Numbered from the stretch's first letter, positions 8,372 through 16,993 are shown. The stretch is 35,148 nt of DNA from Oscillospiraceae bacterium (GCA_009780275.1 WRAI01000024.1:1-35148), one strand, 5' to 3'. Numbers and translations: made by a program. Notes: generated from the letters alone by a model not told the origin.

Positions 8372-9432
8372 TATGAACGTCGTCCCTCTGCTTCCAAGTA
8401 TTTATGCACCATATATGCTACTTTAAAGACAACGGCGTCTTCAAAATCCCGCAAATCAAGCCCGGTTGTTCGTTTCATTCTATCAAGCCGATAAACCAAT
8501 GTATTTCGATGCACAAACAACTGTCGCGCCGTTTCGCTGATATTGAGATTATTTTCAAAGAGTTTCTGAATGGTGAGCAAAATCTCTTGGTCAATCTTAT
8601 CCATACTGCCTTGCTTAAACACCTCTTTGAGAAACATTTCGCATAGCGAAACAGGCAGTTGATAAATCAAACGGCTAATGCCCAAGTGCGCATAGTGCAA
8701 AATACTCCTGTCAGTCTCAAACACCTTACCAACTTCAAGAGCAACCCGCGCCTCATTGAATGATTTCGCCAAATCTTTAATATGCATGGCCGGCGCACCA
8801 ACACCAATGTTAGTCTTTATATACAGTTCCGCACCCATGGTCTCTTCGATGGCTGCTGCGAGCTTGTTTAGATTTTGCGTGTCTACATCCTCACGCACTT
8901 CCTTTACCAATGCAATTTCATCACCACTCAACCCGACAACAAAATCATGATTGCGCTCAGGGAACAGGCTTTGCAGCATATCAGCAGCCATCGGCTCATT
9001 GCGGTCAAGTTGACGAATAAGCATGACTACACGCGGCTTATCGCAATTAATCTGCAGTTCACGCGCCCGCGCGTAGAGTTCATCCGGCATAACATTGCCT
9101 TGTAAAATATTTTTAACAAATGTCGCCTTGTCATGCCGTTCATCATAAAGTGCCTTGGCACTATTGAGCGCAATACCCGCCATTACACACAGTGTGTACG
9201 CTTCTTCATCCTCACCTGCTGCGAATACCGTGTATTCCGGCATGGCGTGTTGCCGCTCCAACGGCCGATACGTATAGCCGCCAGCGCATATTTTATCTTC
9301 AACAACATCCCGCTGCTCACCAATCCTCGCCGAATCGGTGCATGACACCACCATGCCATCATTGTCAAGAACACCCAACAGCCGCGGCGTGGCAGCTTTC
9401 ATTTGTTCGACAACGCCTTGAAATATACGCAC
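8371..9432 (-). CDS. CdaR/PucR-type transcriptional regulator (C-terminal HTH)
   Basis: 353 aa. The start is GTG at 9432 with GGAGG seven bases upstream. The C-terminal 60 residues carry the PucR-type helix-turn-helix: NLNISETARQLFVHRNTLVY followed by a DLRDFEDAVVF helix. Upstream are a GGDEF-like middle region seen in the CdaR family and an N-terminal putative sensor domain (about 1-130) starting with LLGVLDNDGMVVSCTD. Family members bind DNA in response to small acids or purines, but the ligand cannot be read here. It is the first gene of the ftsEX-M23-S41 operon and overlaps ftsE by one base. It may regulate this operon or simply share the transcript. Confidence 0.88.
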   Translation of the reverse strand: MRIFQGVVEQMKAATPRLLGVLDNDGMVVSCTDSARIGEQRDVVEDKICAGGYTYRPLERQHAMPEYTVFAAGEDEEAYTLCVMAGIALNSAKALYDERHDKATFVKNILQGNVMPDELYARARELQINCDKPRVVMLIRQLDRNEPMAADMLQSLFPERNHDFVVGLSGDEIALVKEVREDVDTQNLNKLAAAIEETMGAELYIKTNIGVGAPAMHIKDLAKSFNEARVALEVGKVFETDRSILHYAHLGISRLIYQLPVSLCEMFLKEVFKQGSMDKIDQEILLTIQKLFENNLNISETARQLFVHRNTLVYRLDRMKRTTGLDLRDFEDAVVFKVAYMVHKYLEAEGRRS

Positions 9433-9444
9433 GCGACGACCTCC

Positions 9445-9473
9445 ATTCTACACCATTTTTATCGTTTTGACAA
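9445..9473 (-). promoter_or_regulatory. Candidate promoter of the regulator-ftsEX operon
   Basis: Minus strand TTGTCA (9473-9468) and TAGAAT (9450-9445) are 17 bases apart. The -10 box abuts the GGAGG ribosome site (9444-9440), so transcription would start about at or after that site and leave almost no leader. Either the mRNA is leaderless or the match is fortuitous. Confidence 0.4.
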
Positions 9474-9517
9474 GCCTTTAATAAAAATTGGCAACTCATT
9501 ATGTAAATCCAACTGAG

Positions 9518-9553
9518 GAAAATAAACCGACCGAAATCGGTCGGTTTATTTTC
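9518..9553 (-). terminator. Strong terminator after the NlpC/P60 gene
   Basis: A perfect 17-base inverted repeat (9518-9534 with 9537-9553) has core CCGACCGA/TCGGTCGG and A/T-rich outer ends that give a T-rich 3' arm. It starts 15 bases past the NlpC/P60 stop. By symmetry it could also stop readthrough from the other side. Confidence 0.8.
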
Positions 9554-9567
9554 TTTACAAAACTATG

Positions 9568-10758
9568 TTAGTTAAAAATCCTCCGCGCTGTCAAGAACCA
9601 GCGATCATAATACCCCGATGCCATGCTCGAAATTCTTACATTTTGTCCGGGGCGAGGCGAGTGGATAAACTGCGCACCGCCGATATAAATGCCAACATGT
9701 GTCGCACCTGTTGTGGAACGTGTTTCATCGCGCCAGAACACAATGTCACCGGGCTGCATATTGGCGCGCGCCACTGGCGTACCATTGGCAAGCTGTGCCG
9801 TGGCCGTACGGAACAATGTACGGCCAAAATGACCATGGATATAGAATACCAACCCGGAACAGTCAAACCCGGCAGCTGGCGACGCGCCGCCCCAGCGGTA
9901 TGGTGTTCCAATTAGCTGCCGCGCCTTATTAACAACAGCTTGTCCCATGTTTGAGGTTTGCCCGGTGCCGAGAATCTCGTTGCGCACGGCATCCGCGTTC
10001 GCCACGTCGGTCAGTCGAATATAGCGATGGAAAACAAAGCCGGTACGGCCGTTAAACCTAACATTCACCCAATCGCCTTGCCTACCAAGCACCTCCACAA
10101 TTGTGCCGCGGGCAAGCATTTGGAAAATAGATGAGTTTAAACCGGCTTGTGCACGAAAGTTAACATTGTTCGTGGTAATCACGCCGCGATTTTGCGTCGT
10201 CTGTGTTGTTGCGTTGTTATTATTGGTTGCCGTGGTAGTCGCTGCAGCCCCGCCAACTGTAGTGGGTACATTACTCAGTCGTATGTAACGCGGAAACATA
10301 TAGCCGGTTCTCCCATTATGGCGAACCCTGTACCAGCCGCCGCGCACACCGACAACATCGACATTGGTGTTTCGGGCTAACAGTCCTTGCGAAGCACTCG
10401 TAGTGTTTGGCTGTGCGCGAAGATTAACCGCACTGCCCGTCACAACGCCGCGCCCGAGGTTGACTTCCTTATCAGTATGTACTGTCAGCCAATTTCGATG
10501 TGCGAAGCCGACAGAATCTCTACGTTGCACCCGTGCCCAATCGGCAGGTGCCGTTGTACCGTCATTAATCAGCACCACCAGCGAATTCTGTGGCATGGTA
10601 GACAAAACGCGGTGATTAGTTCCTGCGCCAGCGCGATGATTCAACGGCGCGTTCACCGTAGCGACACTAACTGTAGCCGCCGACGCGCTTGCTGCCAATG
10701 TCATCATAAGCAGCGTCGCCGCTGCGCTTGCAATGAAAAGTTTTTTGAAGTGTCGCAT
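9568..10758 (-). CDS. Secreted SH3-domain NlpC/P60 peptidoglycan endopeptidase
   Basis: 396 aa from ATG at 10758 (AGAGG seven bases upstream). A signal peptide ends near ASASA (residues 22-27). Three bacterial SH3 domains follow at about 30-93, 105-162 and 192-250; the second and third share the N(F/L)RAQ...GRTG(Y/F)(M/V)F..RYIRL pattern. A Thr/Asn-rich linker (about 168-190) separates them. The C-terminal NlpC/P60 domain (about 272-396) has the full triad: Cys300 in FDCSG, His354 in THVGIYIG and His366 in FIHSP. Enzymes of this class cut the D-Glu to diamino-acid bond in stem peptides, and SH3 domains bind wall peptides. It lies 52 bases after the 118-aa gene and may share its transcript. 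Which cellular process it serves is not shown. Confidence 0.95.
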   Translation of the reverse strand: MRHFKKLFIASAAATLLMMTLAASASAATVSVATVNAPLNHRAGAGTNHRVLSTMPQNSLVVLINDGTTAPADWARVQRRDSVGFAHRNWLTVHTDKEVNLGRGVVTGSAVNLRAQPNTTSASQGLLARNTNVDVVGVRGGWYRVRHNGRTGYMFPRYIRLSNVPTTVGGAAATTTATNNNNATTQTTQNRGVITTNNVNFRAQAGLNSSIFQMLARGTIVEVLGRQGDWVNVRFNGRTGFVFHRYIRLTDVANADAVRNEILGTGQTSNMGQAVVNKARQLIGTPYRWGGASPAAGFDCSGLVFYIHGHFGRTLFRTATAQLANGTPVARANMQPGDIVFWRDETRSTTGATHVGIYIGGAQFIHSPRPGQNVRISSMASGYYDRWFLTARRIFN

Positions 10759-10810
10759 AAATTACCTCTTTTGTATTTTTACTGCTTTCACGGTCGTACA
10801 ATACACACCC

Positions 10811-11167
10811 TTACATCTTGCCCGATAAGGCTCTGTCCAGCCAAATACTGGCGATATCAAGGGCAGCGTACAGACCATTTTTCTCGCTTTTACGCACCAC
10901 GCGGTCTTTGCTCTTAACATTTGGGTCTGTGCGTTGCAACTCCACACTAATACGCTTCGCCATTTGCAACGGCTTAGCGTCTGCCGACGCCGTTTTCGGC
11001 TCCACTTCTTCCGTTTCGAGGATTTGCATCATCACGATATACTTTTCGCCCATACTGCCGTAGTAAATCAAACTATCCTTTCGCATAACGGGATGTCCAC
11101 GGTAGATAAGTTGTTTCGGGTTTTTCGCCGCCGTTTTTTTTGCCGACGCAGCCGCTGCCTCTGTCAT
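10811..11167 (-). CDS. Unknown 118-aa soluble protein, probably conserved in Clostridia
   Basis: 118 aa from ATG at 11167, with GGAGG six bases upstream. An Ala/Lys-rich N-terminal tail (1-18) is followed by a compact region beginning LIYRGHPVMRKDSLIYYG and YIVMMQILE. The C-terminal half has DRVVRKSEKNGLYAALDIAS and IWLDRALSG. There is no signal peptide, membrane segment, cysteine or nucleotide-binding motif. I recall similar unnamed clostridial proteins, but that is memory, not a search. It has a good promoter 200 bases upstream and the NlpC/P60 gene downstream. The charged and hydrophobic pattern looks like a genuine folded protein. No function is assigned. Confidence 0.82.
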   Translation of the reverse strand: MTEAAAASAKKTAAKNPKQLIYRGHPVMRKDSLIYYGSMGEKYIVMMQILETEEVEPKTASADAKPLQMAKRISVELQRTDPNVKSKDRVVRKSEKNGLYAALDIASIWLDRALSGKM

Positions 11168-11368
11168 AATTTTCCTCCCTGTCTGCGTTTCTGCCTGTCG
11201 TGTCGCAACGCCGCCTCATCAACAAATTTCACTCACTTCAACTTACGCACCGTTAGCTTGCTCTTAGCGTTTTGTTTAGGACAAAAGCCAACCATTTTCA
11301 ACTCTGCGAAAATTTCCGGGATTTCATTTTGCCAGGCGGCTACTCAGCACCACTTTATTTGTAACCGA

Positions 11369-11397
11369 ATTGTAACACTTTCCGTCTGATTTGTCAA
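11369..11397 (-). promoter_or_regulatory. Promoter of the 118-aa / NlpC-P60 unit
   Basis: Minus strand TTGACA (11397-11392) and TACAAT (11374-11369) are exactly 17 bases apart, a near-consensus vegetative promoter. The predicted leader before the 118-aa gene is about 195 bases. Confidence 0.75.
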
Positions 11398-11497
11398 CAC
11401 TTTTCTGAAAATTTCTCCAAATTTATTTTCCAAACATCTCTTTTCCCCTTTACACATGCTGCCCTGCAAGGATTTCACAGTTTATCCCGAAGCACGA

Positions 11498-11531
11498 AAA
11501 AAGCCCATAATGGTTACACCACAGGCTTTTT
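11498..11531 (-). terminator. Terminator after ireB
   Basis: AAAAAGCC / GGCTTTTT arms (11498-11505 and 11524-11531) are reinforced by an inner TGGT/ACCA pairing, with a run of T on the minus strand after the stem. It lies about 45 bases past the ireB stop and would close an adhE-pheT-ireB transcript. Confidence 0.75.
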
Positions 11532-11576
11532 AAGCGTAAGTATTATGTTACGTTAAGACGACGCTCGCCTGTAACG

Positions 11577-11816
11577 CTATCCAATATACTTTCGCACCAA
11601 TTCACGCAACAATTCATCACGGTCTAGTCGCCCAATGAGTATGCGTGCATTGCGATGATTTGTGACATAAGTCGGATCTTCACTCAGCAAGTATCCAACA
11701 ATTTGGTCAATCGGGTTGTAGCCTTTTTCCTCCAACGCCCTGCTTACTTCAACCAACACAGCGCGCATTTCGGCCTTTTGCTCATCGGCAAGGTTGTACT
11801 TTCTTGTGACGTCCAT
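11577..11816 (-). CDS. ireB: IreB family regulatory protein (UPF0297/YrzL)
   Basis: 79 aa from ATG at 11816 (MDVTRKYNL), preceded by AAAGG; this gives the family's usual length of 80-90. A longer in-frame start at 11852 adds a basic tail not typical of the family. The diagnostic core [20 protein letters not shown] and the ending [12 protein letters not shown] match IreB. In enterococci IreB is a small phosphoprotein substrate of the Ser/Thr kinase IreK and affects cephalosporin tolerance. Elsewhere the gene usually sits between alaS and ruvX; here it follows pheT by 63 bases with no terminator in between. Identity is good, the role in this organism is inferred. Confidence 0.9.
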   Translation of the reverse strand: MDVTRKYNLADEQKAEMRAVLVEVSRALEEKGYNPIDQIVGYLLSEDPTYVTNHRNARILIGRLDRDELLRELVRKYIG

Positions 11817-11879
11817 GTATCCTTTCCCCCTATTATTTCTACTGCGGGGCACTCAATGTGCATCCCCTATAATGTCATT

Positions 11880-14243
11880 TTATCGCCTTACAGCAAGTTC
11901 CTTACATCCCACCAGCACATGTTCAATCACTGCATCGGCGTCCTCATCCCTCAACGTGCGGTCGGGCGCGCGCAATGTTAAGCTAAACGCCAAACTCTTC
12001 ATGCCATCGGGAATCTGGCTGCCCTCGTACACATCAAATAACGCCAAGTCGACCAGCAATTCACCCGCCGATGCCATAATCGAATTGTGTAACTGCTCAT
12101 GCGTCACACCGCATTTACACACCAACGCCAAATCCCGCACAATCGCCGGATATCGCGGCAATGCTGCAAACTTTTTCTCCGGTAATGCCGCTTGCCAAAA
12201 CGCATCCATATCCAATTCTGCCAAGAAACAATCTTGCGTAAGGTCGTTTTTATTTTTCAATGCCGGGTGCAACTGCCCCATCACGCCAAACTCAACACCG
12301 TCGCAAGCAATCGTGGCACACCGCCCGGGATGGAACGTATTACAATCACTTTTCGCCGTATATGTCAATGCCGGCAGATTAAACGCCAGCGCCAACGCGT
12401 CAATCGCGCCTTTCAGAGTGAAGAAATCACGCTCATGGCCATAGCAACCCAATGCCAAGTAATTCTTTTCAGCAGGCAAAACATCGGCATCTTTAATGTA
12501 CACCTTATCAAAGACAAACGCCGCACAGTCGCCCAACGATAAATTGTCGTTGCGGCGCAAGACATCCAGCAGTGACGGTAAGTGAGTGGTTTTCATCAAT
12601 GCCGTATCCTCGCCCAGTGGGTTAAGCAGTCGTATCGCATCACGCTTTGGCGAATTTTCCGGCAAACCGATTTGGTCAAAGGCATTGCTGCCATAGAACG
12701 AAAACGACAGCGTTTCGGTATATCCCAGTCCACGGCACAAATTGTTGAGCTTGCGGACATTTTGTTGTTTTTCCGTCAATCGCCCGACAGCACCCGACTT
12801 ATTCAGCGTGCGCGGAATGGCATTGTAGTCGTGCAAGCGCGCCACTTCTTCGGCCAAATCAGCTGTAATGGCAACATCTTTGCGCCAGCTTGGAATGGCA
12901 ACGGTGTCGCCCTCAACACCAAACCCCAACGCACGCAGCGCCTTGACGATCACATCGCGGCTGTAATCGGTGCCCAGCAGCGCGTTAATCGCATTGCAGT
13001 CAAGTGTCATGTTGCGCAACGATATGTCCGCCGTACACACATCAACACAATCACCAACAACTTCACCGCATGCTAGCTGCTCAATCAATTGGCATGCACG
13101 GTCTAACGCACTCAATGCATTGTTGGCATCCAGCCCTTTTTCAAAGCGCGACGAGGCATCTGTCCGCATATTCAAGGCCTGTGCCGTACGGCGCACACTT
13201 TCACCGTTAAACGTTGCCGACTCCAGCACAATTGTACGTGTGACGTCAGTGATTTCGCTATTCGCACCGCCCATCACGCCGGCAACGCCGATTGGTTTTT
13301 GGCTGTCGGCAATGACCAGCATGCTGCTTAACAGTTTGTGTTGCTTGCCGTCCAAGGTTTCCAACGTTTCGCCGTCACGCGCTGTACGGACAACAATTTC
13401 GCCGCCCTGCACACAAACATAGTCAAACGCATGCATGGGCTGTCCGTATTCCAACATCACATAGTTTGTAATATCAACAATATTATTAATCGGGCGCAAA
13501 CCACTGGCGCGCAAACGATCGCGCAACCATTTCGGTGATGGTTCGACTTTAATGTTTTTCACCACACGCCCACAGTAACGTGAACATAACGCACTATCTT
13601 CAACAGCAACCGCAAACGGTAAATCCCCCGCAGCAACTCCGAATTCCGAATTCCGACCTCCAAATTTTAATTCCCGTCCAAACGTCGCGGCAACCTCACG
13701 CGCCAAACCACGCACACTCAAACAATCGGGGCGATTATTGGTGACTTCAAACTCCACTGTCGTGTCATTCAAACCCAGAATTTCGGCAATCTCCACGCCA
13801 ATCTTCGGCTCATTTTGTAAAATTAAAATGCCGTCAAGATCAGCATACGGCACATCTTCATGCTCCAGTCCCAACTCTTGGAACGAGCAGAACATACCTT
13901 CACTCACTACGCCGCGTAATTTTCCGTGTTTGATAACTGTGCCGTCCGCCAGCACCGCGCCGTCCAACGCGACAGGCACATACGCCCCGTCAAACACATT
14001 GGTTGCCGCCGTGACAATGGTCAACGGCTTGCCGGCATCAACACGGCAAATGTTCAGCCTATCGGCGTCAGGGTGCTTTTCAACTTTCAAAATCTTGCCG
14101 ACAACGATATTTCGCAGACTATCCGCCTGCGCCGCAATCATTTCGACCTTAGTCCCCGACAGCGTCATGCCTTGCGCAAAATCTTTAATAGATACGTCGC
14201 CAACATCAACAAAATCAGCCAGCCAGTTCATGGATAGTTTCAT
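11880..14243 (-). CDS. pheT: Phenylalanine-tRNA ligase beta subunit
   Basis: 787 aa, full length for bacterial PheT. The start ATG at 14243 has AGGAG seven bases upstream. Domains in order: N-terminal segment, tRNA-binding OB fold (about 42-150, IVVGKILKVEKHPDADRLNICRV), B3/4 editing domain (about 205-375), B5 (about 400-470), the catalytic-like core, and the C-terminal anticodon-binding FDX-ACB domain (from LPRYPAIVRDLALV, about 693-787). With PheS it charges tRNA-Phe and clears mischarged Tyr. No pheS lies beside it; the upstream gene is adhE, 57 bases away, with no obvious T-box, promoter or terminator between. A small linker between the OB and B3/4 domains is encoded by a short tandem repeat. 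Confidence 0.97.
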   Translation of the reverse strand: MKLSMNWLADFVDVGDVSIKDFAQGMTLSGTKVEMIAAQADSLRNIVVGKILKVEKHPDADRLNICRVDAGKPLTIVTAATNVFDGAYVPVALDGAVLADGTVIKHGKLRGVVSEGMFCSFQELGLEHEDVPYADLDGILILQNEPKIGVEIAEILGLNDTTVEFEVTNNRPDCLSVRGLAREVAATFGRELKFGGRNSEFGVAAGDLPFAVAVEDSALCSRYCGRVVKNIKVEPSPKWLRDRLRASGLRPINNIVDITNYVMLEYGQPMHAFDYVCVQGGEIVVRTARDGETLETLDGKQHKLLSSMLVIADSQKPIGVAGVMGGANSEITDVTRTIVLESATFNGESVRRTAQALNMRTDASSRFEKGLDANNALSALDRACQLIEQLACGEVVGDCVDVCTADISLRNMTLDCNAINALLGTDYSRDVIVKALRALGFGVEGDTVAIPSWRKDVAITADLAEEVARLHDYNAIPRTLNKSGAVGRLTEKQQNVRKLNNLCRGLGYTETLSFSFYGSNAFDQIGLPENSPKRDAIRLLNPLGEDTALMKTTHLPSLLDVLRRNDNLSLGDCAAFVFDKVYIKDADVLPAEKNYLALGCYGHERDFFTLKGAIDALALAFNLPALTYTAKSDCNTFHPGRCATIACDGVEFGVMGQLHPALKNKNDLTQDCFLAELDMDAFWQAALPEKKFAALPRYPAIVRDLALVCKCGVTHEQLHNSIMASAGELLVDLALFDVYEGSQIPDGMKSLAFSLTLRAPDRTLRDEDADAVIEHVLVGCKELAVRR
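13638..13656. repeat. Short tandem repeat inside pheT
   Basis: The 7-base unit TCCGAAT occurs 2.7 times (13638-13656). It encodes part of a GGRNSEFG stretch in the linker ahead of the B3/4 domain. It looks like a local expansion or a tiny inserted repeat tolerated in a loop. Confidence 0.55.
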
Positions 14244-14300
14244 GAAAAATCTCCTGTGCTACAATCGTAGGGAGTTTCACGCACGGCGCGAACGGGAAAG

Positions 14301-16901
14301 TTACCCACGATAAACCTCTAAATACATCTCCCGCATTTCTTCCATCAGCGGATAGCGCGGGTTTGCGCCCGTGCATTGGTCGTCAAATGCCTGCTCAACC
14401 ATTTCGTCCAGCACGGCCATGAATTCGTCTTCTTTTATATCGTAATCTTTGACAGCGCGTTTGATGCCGAGCAGGTCGTTCAGCTCGTAAATCTTGGCTA
14501 TCAGTTTTTCAACTTTATCAGCGTCATCCTTGCCGCCCAAACCGAGGAAATCGGCAATTTCGGCATACCGCTCAATGGCTTTGGGGTATTTATACTGCGA
14601 GAACGCACCCATCTTCTTGGGATTGTCGGTGGCGTTGAAGCGAATGACATGCGGAATCAACACCGCGTTTGCCACACCGTGCGGCAAATGAAAAAATGCC
14701 CCCAACTTATGCGCCATCGAATGGCAAATGCCCAAGAAAGCGTTGGCAAACGCCATACCGGCAATGGTCGAGGCATTCGCCATTTTTTCACGCGCCTCTA
14801 CATTTTTCACGTCGGTATAAGCAATGGGCAGATATTTGAAAATATTTTTCATCGCCGTCAACGCCAAGCCATCAGTGTAATCGGTCGCTAACATTGAAGC
14901 ATAGGCTTCCAGCGCATGGGTCAACGCGTCAATGCCTGACGCCGCCGTCAAACCTTTGGGTGCACCCATAATGCCGCAATCGATGTCGATAATCGCCATC
15001 GTCGGCATAAGCTCATAGTCAGCAATGGGATATTTGATGCCTGTTTGCTCATCCGTAATAACAGCAAACGGCGTGACTTCGCTGCCCGTACCCGCTGAGG
15101 TGGGAATCGCAATAAATTTCGCTTTGTTGCCCATTTTGGGAAAAGTATACACACGCTTGCGAATGTCCATAAACCGCATGGCAACATCTTGGAAATCGAG
15201 GTCGGGATGTTCGTACAACGCCCACATAATTTTGCCCGCATCCATCGCCGAGCCGCCGCCCAACGCGATAATACAGTCGGGTTGGAAGTCAATCATCGCC
15301 TTTGCGCCCGCCTTTGCCGACGCCAATGTCGGGTCAGGCTGTACGTCAAAGAATGTATGATGGCGAATGCCCATTTCATCGAGCTTGTCGGTCACACACT
15401 TAGTATAATTGTTTTGATAGAGGAACTCATCGGTCACCAACATGACTTTCTTGACGTCATACACATCTTTCAACTCCGCCAATGCCACAGGCAGTGACCC
15501 ACGCTTGAAGTACACCTTTTCAGGCGACCTAAACCACAACATATTCTCTCTCCTCTCGGCGACTGTTTTGATGTTGAGTAAGTGCCGTACACCCACGTTT
15601 TCCGACACCGAATTGCCGCCCCATGAGCCGCAACCCAACGTCAATGACGGAGCCAGTTTAAAGTTATATAAATCGCCGATGCCGCCGTGCGATGATGGCG
15701 TGTTAACGACAATACGGCAGGTTTTCATAGCATTTTCGTAGGCAGTCAATGCCTCTTTTTCGCAGGTGTCGATATAAATCGCTGCGGTATGCCCGTAGCC
15801 GCCCTCTTTAACCAGCGTATCGGCTTTGGCAACCCCATCCTCAAATGACGTATACTTATACATAGCAAGCACAGGCGACAATTTTTCGTGCGCGAATTCT
15901 TCGCTCACGTCCACGCTCTCGACTTCGCCGACGAGAATCTTGGTATCTTTCGGCACCTTGACTCCTGCCAGCTCGGCAATCGTTTCAGCTTTCTGTCCCA
16001 CGATTTTGGCATTGAGCGCGCCGTCGACCACAATGACTTTGCGTACTTTCTCAATTTCATCTGGTTTGAGCATATAGCAACCGCGCAAGACAAATTCCTG
16101 CTTAACTGCCTCATATATATCAGTATCAATGATGACAGATTGCTCGGATGCGCAAATCATGCCATTGTCAAATGTCTTGGACAAAATAATCGAGTTAACC
16201 GCCATCGGCACATCAGCTGACTTGTGAATCAACGCCGGCACATTGCCCGCGCCTACGCCGACTGCCGGCTTGCCCGACGAATACGCCGCCTTAACCATGC
16301 CCGGGCCACCCGTCGCCAAAATCATATCAGCATTGCGCATAACCTCGTTGGACAGTTCCAATGACGGCTTATCGATATACCCAATAAATCCCTCAGGTGC
16401 GCCTGCCGCGACTGCCGCTTCATATACAATTTTCGCCGCCTCCGACGTGCACATTTTGGCACGCGGATGGGGCGAAAAGATAATACCGTTACGCGTTTTA
16501 ATCGCCATCAACGCCTTAAAAATGGCCGTCGAAGTCGGATTCGTCGTCGGCACAACCGCGGCAATCACGCCGACAGGTTCGGCAATACGACGAATGCCAA
16601 ACGCCGCATCCTCTTCAATCACGCCACAGGTTTTCTCGTTTTTGTACTTGTTATAAATATATTCCGCCGCATAGTGATTCTTAATAACCTTGTCTTCAAC
16701 AATACCCATGCCGGTTTCCTCAACCGCCATCTTGGCAAGCGGAATACGATGCTTGTTCGCCGCCAATGCCGCCGCCTTGAAAATCTCGTCAACCTTCTCC
16801 TGTGAAAAGGTCGCAAAAATCTGTTGTGCTCTGCGGATTTCGTCCATTTTGGCGATGAGTTGTTCCAACGTTTCAACCGTCTTGTATGTGTGCGTTTCCA
16901 T
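14301..16901 (-). CDS. adhE: Bifunctional acetaldehyde-CoA / alcohol dehydrogenase AdhE
   Basis: 866 aa from ATG at 16901, with AGGAGG four bases upstream; a longer in-frame start at 16931 lacks this. The N-terminal half is a CoA-acylating aldehyde dehydrogenase with Cys250 in NGMICASEQ and the cofactor region VGVGAGNVPA. The C-terminal half is an iron-dependent alcohol dehydrogenase, with GGGSAMDAGK for NAD and metal-ligand histidines in HSMAHKLGAFFHLPHG and downstream VLIPHVIRFN. AdhE reduces acetyl-CoA to ethanol by way of acetaldehyde, reoxidising two NADH, and forms spirosomes in known cases. It has its own promoter with an inverted repeat over the -10 box. It probably starts a transcript running into pheT and ireB. 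The presence of hydE nearby fits a fermentative anaerobe. Confidence 0.97.
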   Translation of the reverse strand: METHTYKTVETLEQLIAKMDEIRRAQQIFATFSQEKVDEIFKAAALAANKHRIPLAKMAVEETGMGIVEDKVIKNHYAAEYIYNKYKNEKTCGVIEEDAAFGIRRIAEPVGVIAAVVPTTNPTSTAIFKALMAIKTRNGIIFSPHPRAKMCTSEAAKIVYEAAVAAGAPEGFIGYIDKPSLELSNEVMRNADMILATGGPGMVKAAYSSGKPAVGVGAGNVPALIHKSADVPMAVNSIILSKTFDNGMICASEQSVIIDTDIYEAVKQEFVLRGCYMLKPDEIEKVRKVIVVDGALNAKIVGQKAETIAELAGVKVPKDTKILVGEVESVDVSEEFAHEKLSPVLAMYKYTSFEDGVAKADTLVKEGGYGHTAAIYIDTCEKEALTAYENAMKTCRIVVNTPSSHGGIGDLYNFKLAPSLTLGCGSWGGNSVSENVGVRHLLNIKTVAERRENMLWFRSPEKVYFKRGSLPVALAELKDVYDVKKVMLVTDEFLYQNNYTKCVTDKLDEMGIRHHTFFDVQPDPTLASAKAGAKAMIDFQPDCIIALGGGSAMDAGKIMWALYEHPDLDFQDVAMRFMDIRKRVYTFPKMGNKAKFIAIPTSAGTGSEVTPFAVITDEQTGIKYPIADYELMPTMAIIDIDCGIMGAPKGLTAASGIDALTHALEAYASMLATDYTDGLALTAMKNIFKYLPIAYTDVKNVEAREKMANASTIAGMAFANAFLGICHSMAHKLGAFFHLPHGVANAVLIPHVIRFNATDNPKKMGAFSQYKYPKAIERYAEIADFLGLGGKDDADKVEKLIAKIYELNDLLGIKRAVKDYDIKEDEFMAVLDEMVEQAFDDQCTGANPRYPLMEEMREMYLEVYRG

Positions 16902-16932
16902 AAACCCTCCTGCGGAATTGGTGAAAATCAAA

Positions 16933-16953
16933 TGGTATCTCTTATATATACCA
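16933..16953. promoter_or_regulatory. Inverted repeat over the adhE -10 box, candidate operator
   Basis: TGGTAT (16933-16938) and ATACCA (16948-16953) form a 6-9-6 inverted repeat covering the -10 hexamer. It is not a Rex-type TTGTGA/TCACAA site. The binding protein is unknown. Confidence 0.4.
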
Positions 16954-16974
16954 CAGGCGCAAGGAATTTGTCAA
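16945..16974 (-). promoter_or_regulatory. adhE promoter
   Basis: Minus strand TTGACA (16974-16969) and TATATA (16950-16945) are 18 bases apart, about 44 bases upstream of the adhE start. Confidence 0.65.
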
Positions 16975-16993
16975 GTAGTGACGACTTGGAAAA

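Larger units (their letters stand above)
11168..11576. other. Gene-free stretch: leader of the 118-aa gene plus ireB terminator
   Basis: This holds a promoter at 11369-11397 (minus), a roughly 200-base leader to the 118-aa gene and the ireB-side terminator at 11498-11531. The leader contains a 20-codon ATG reading frame (11295-11233, minus) without a clear ribosome site. No RNA family was recognised. Confidence 0.6.

Noticed and set aside
14244-14300. T-box leader or promoter of pheT
   Set aside because: The gap is only 57 bases and has no TTGAC-type -35 box, specifier stem or antiterminator-like hairpin.
16902-16990. Rex operator ahead of adhE
   Set aside because: No TTGTGA/TCACAA-type inverted repeat occurs; the only palindrome has TGGTAT/ATACCA arms.
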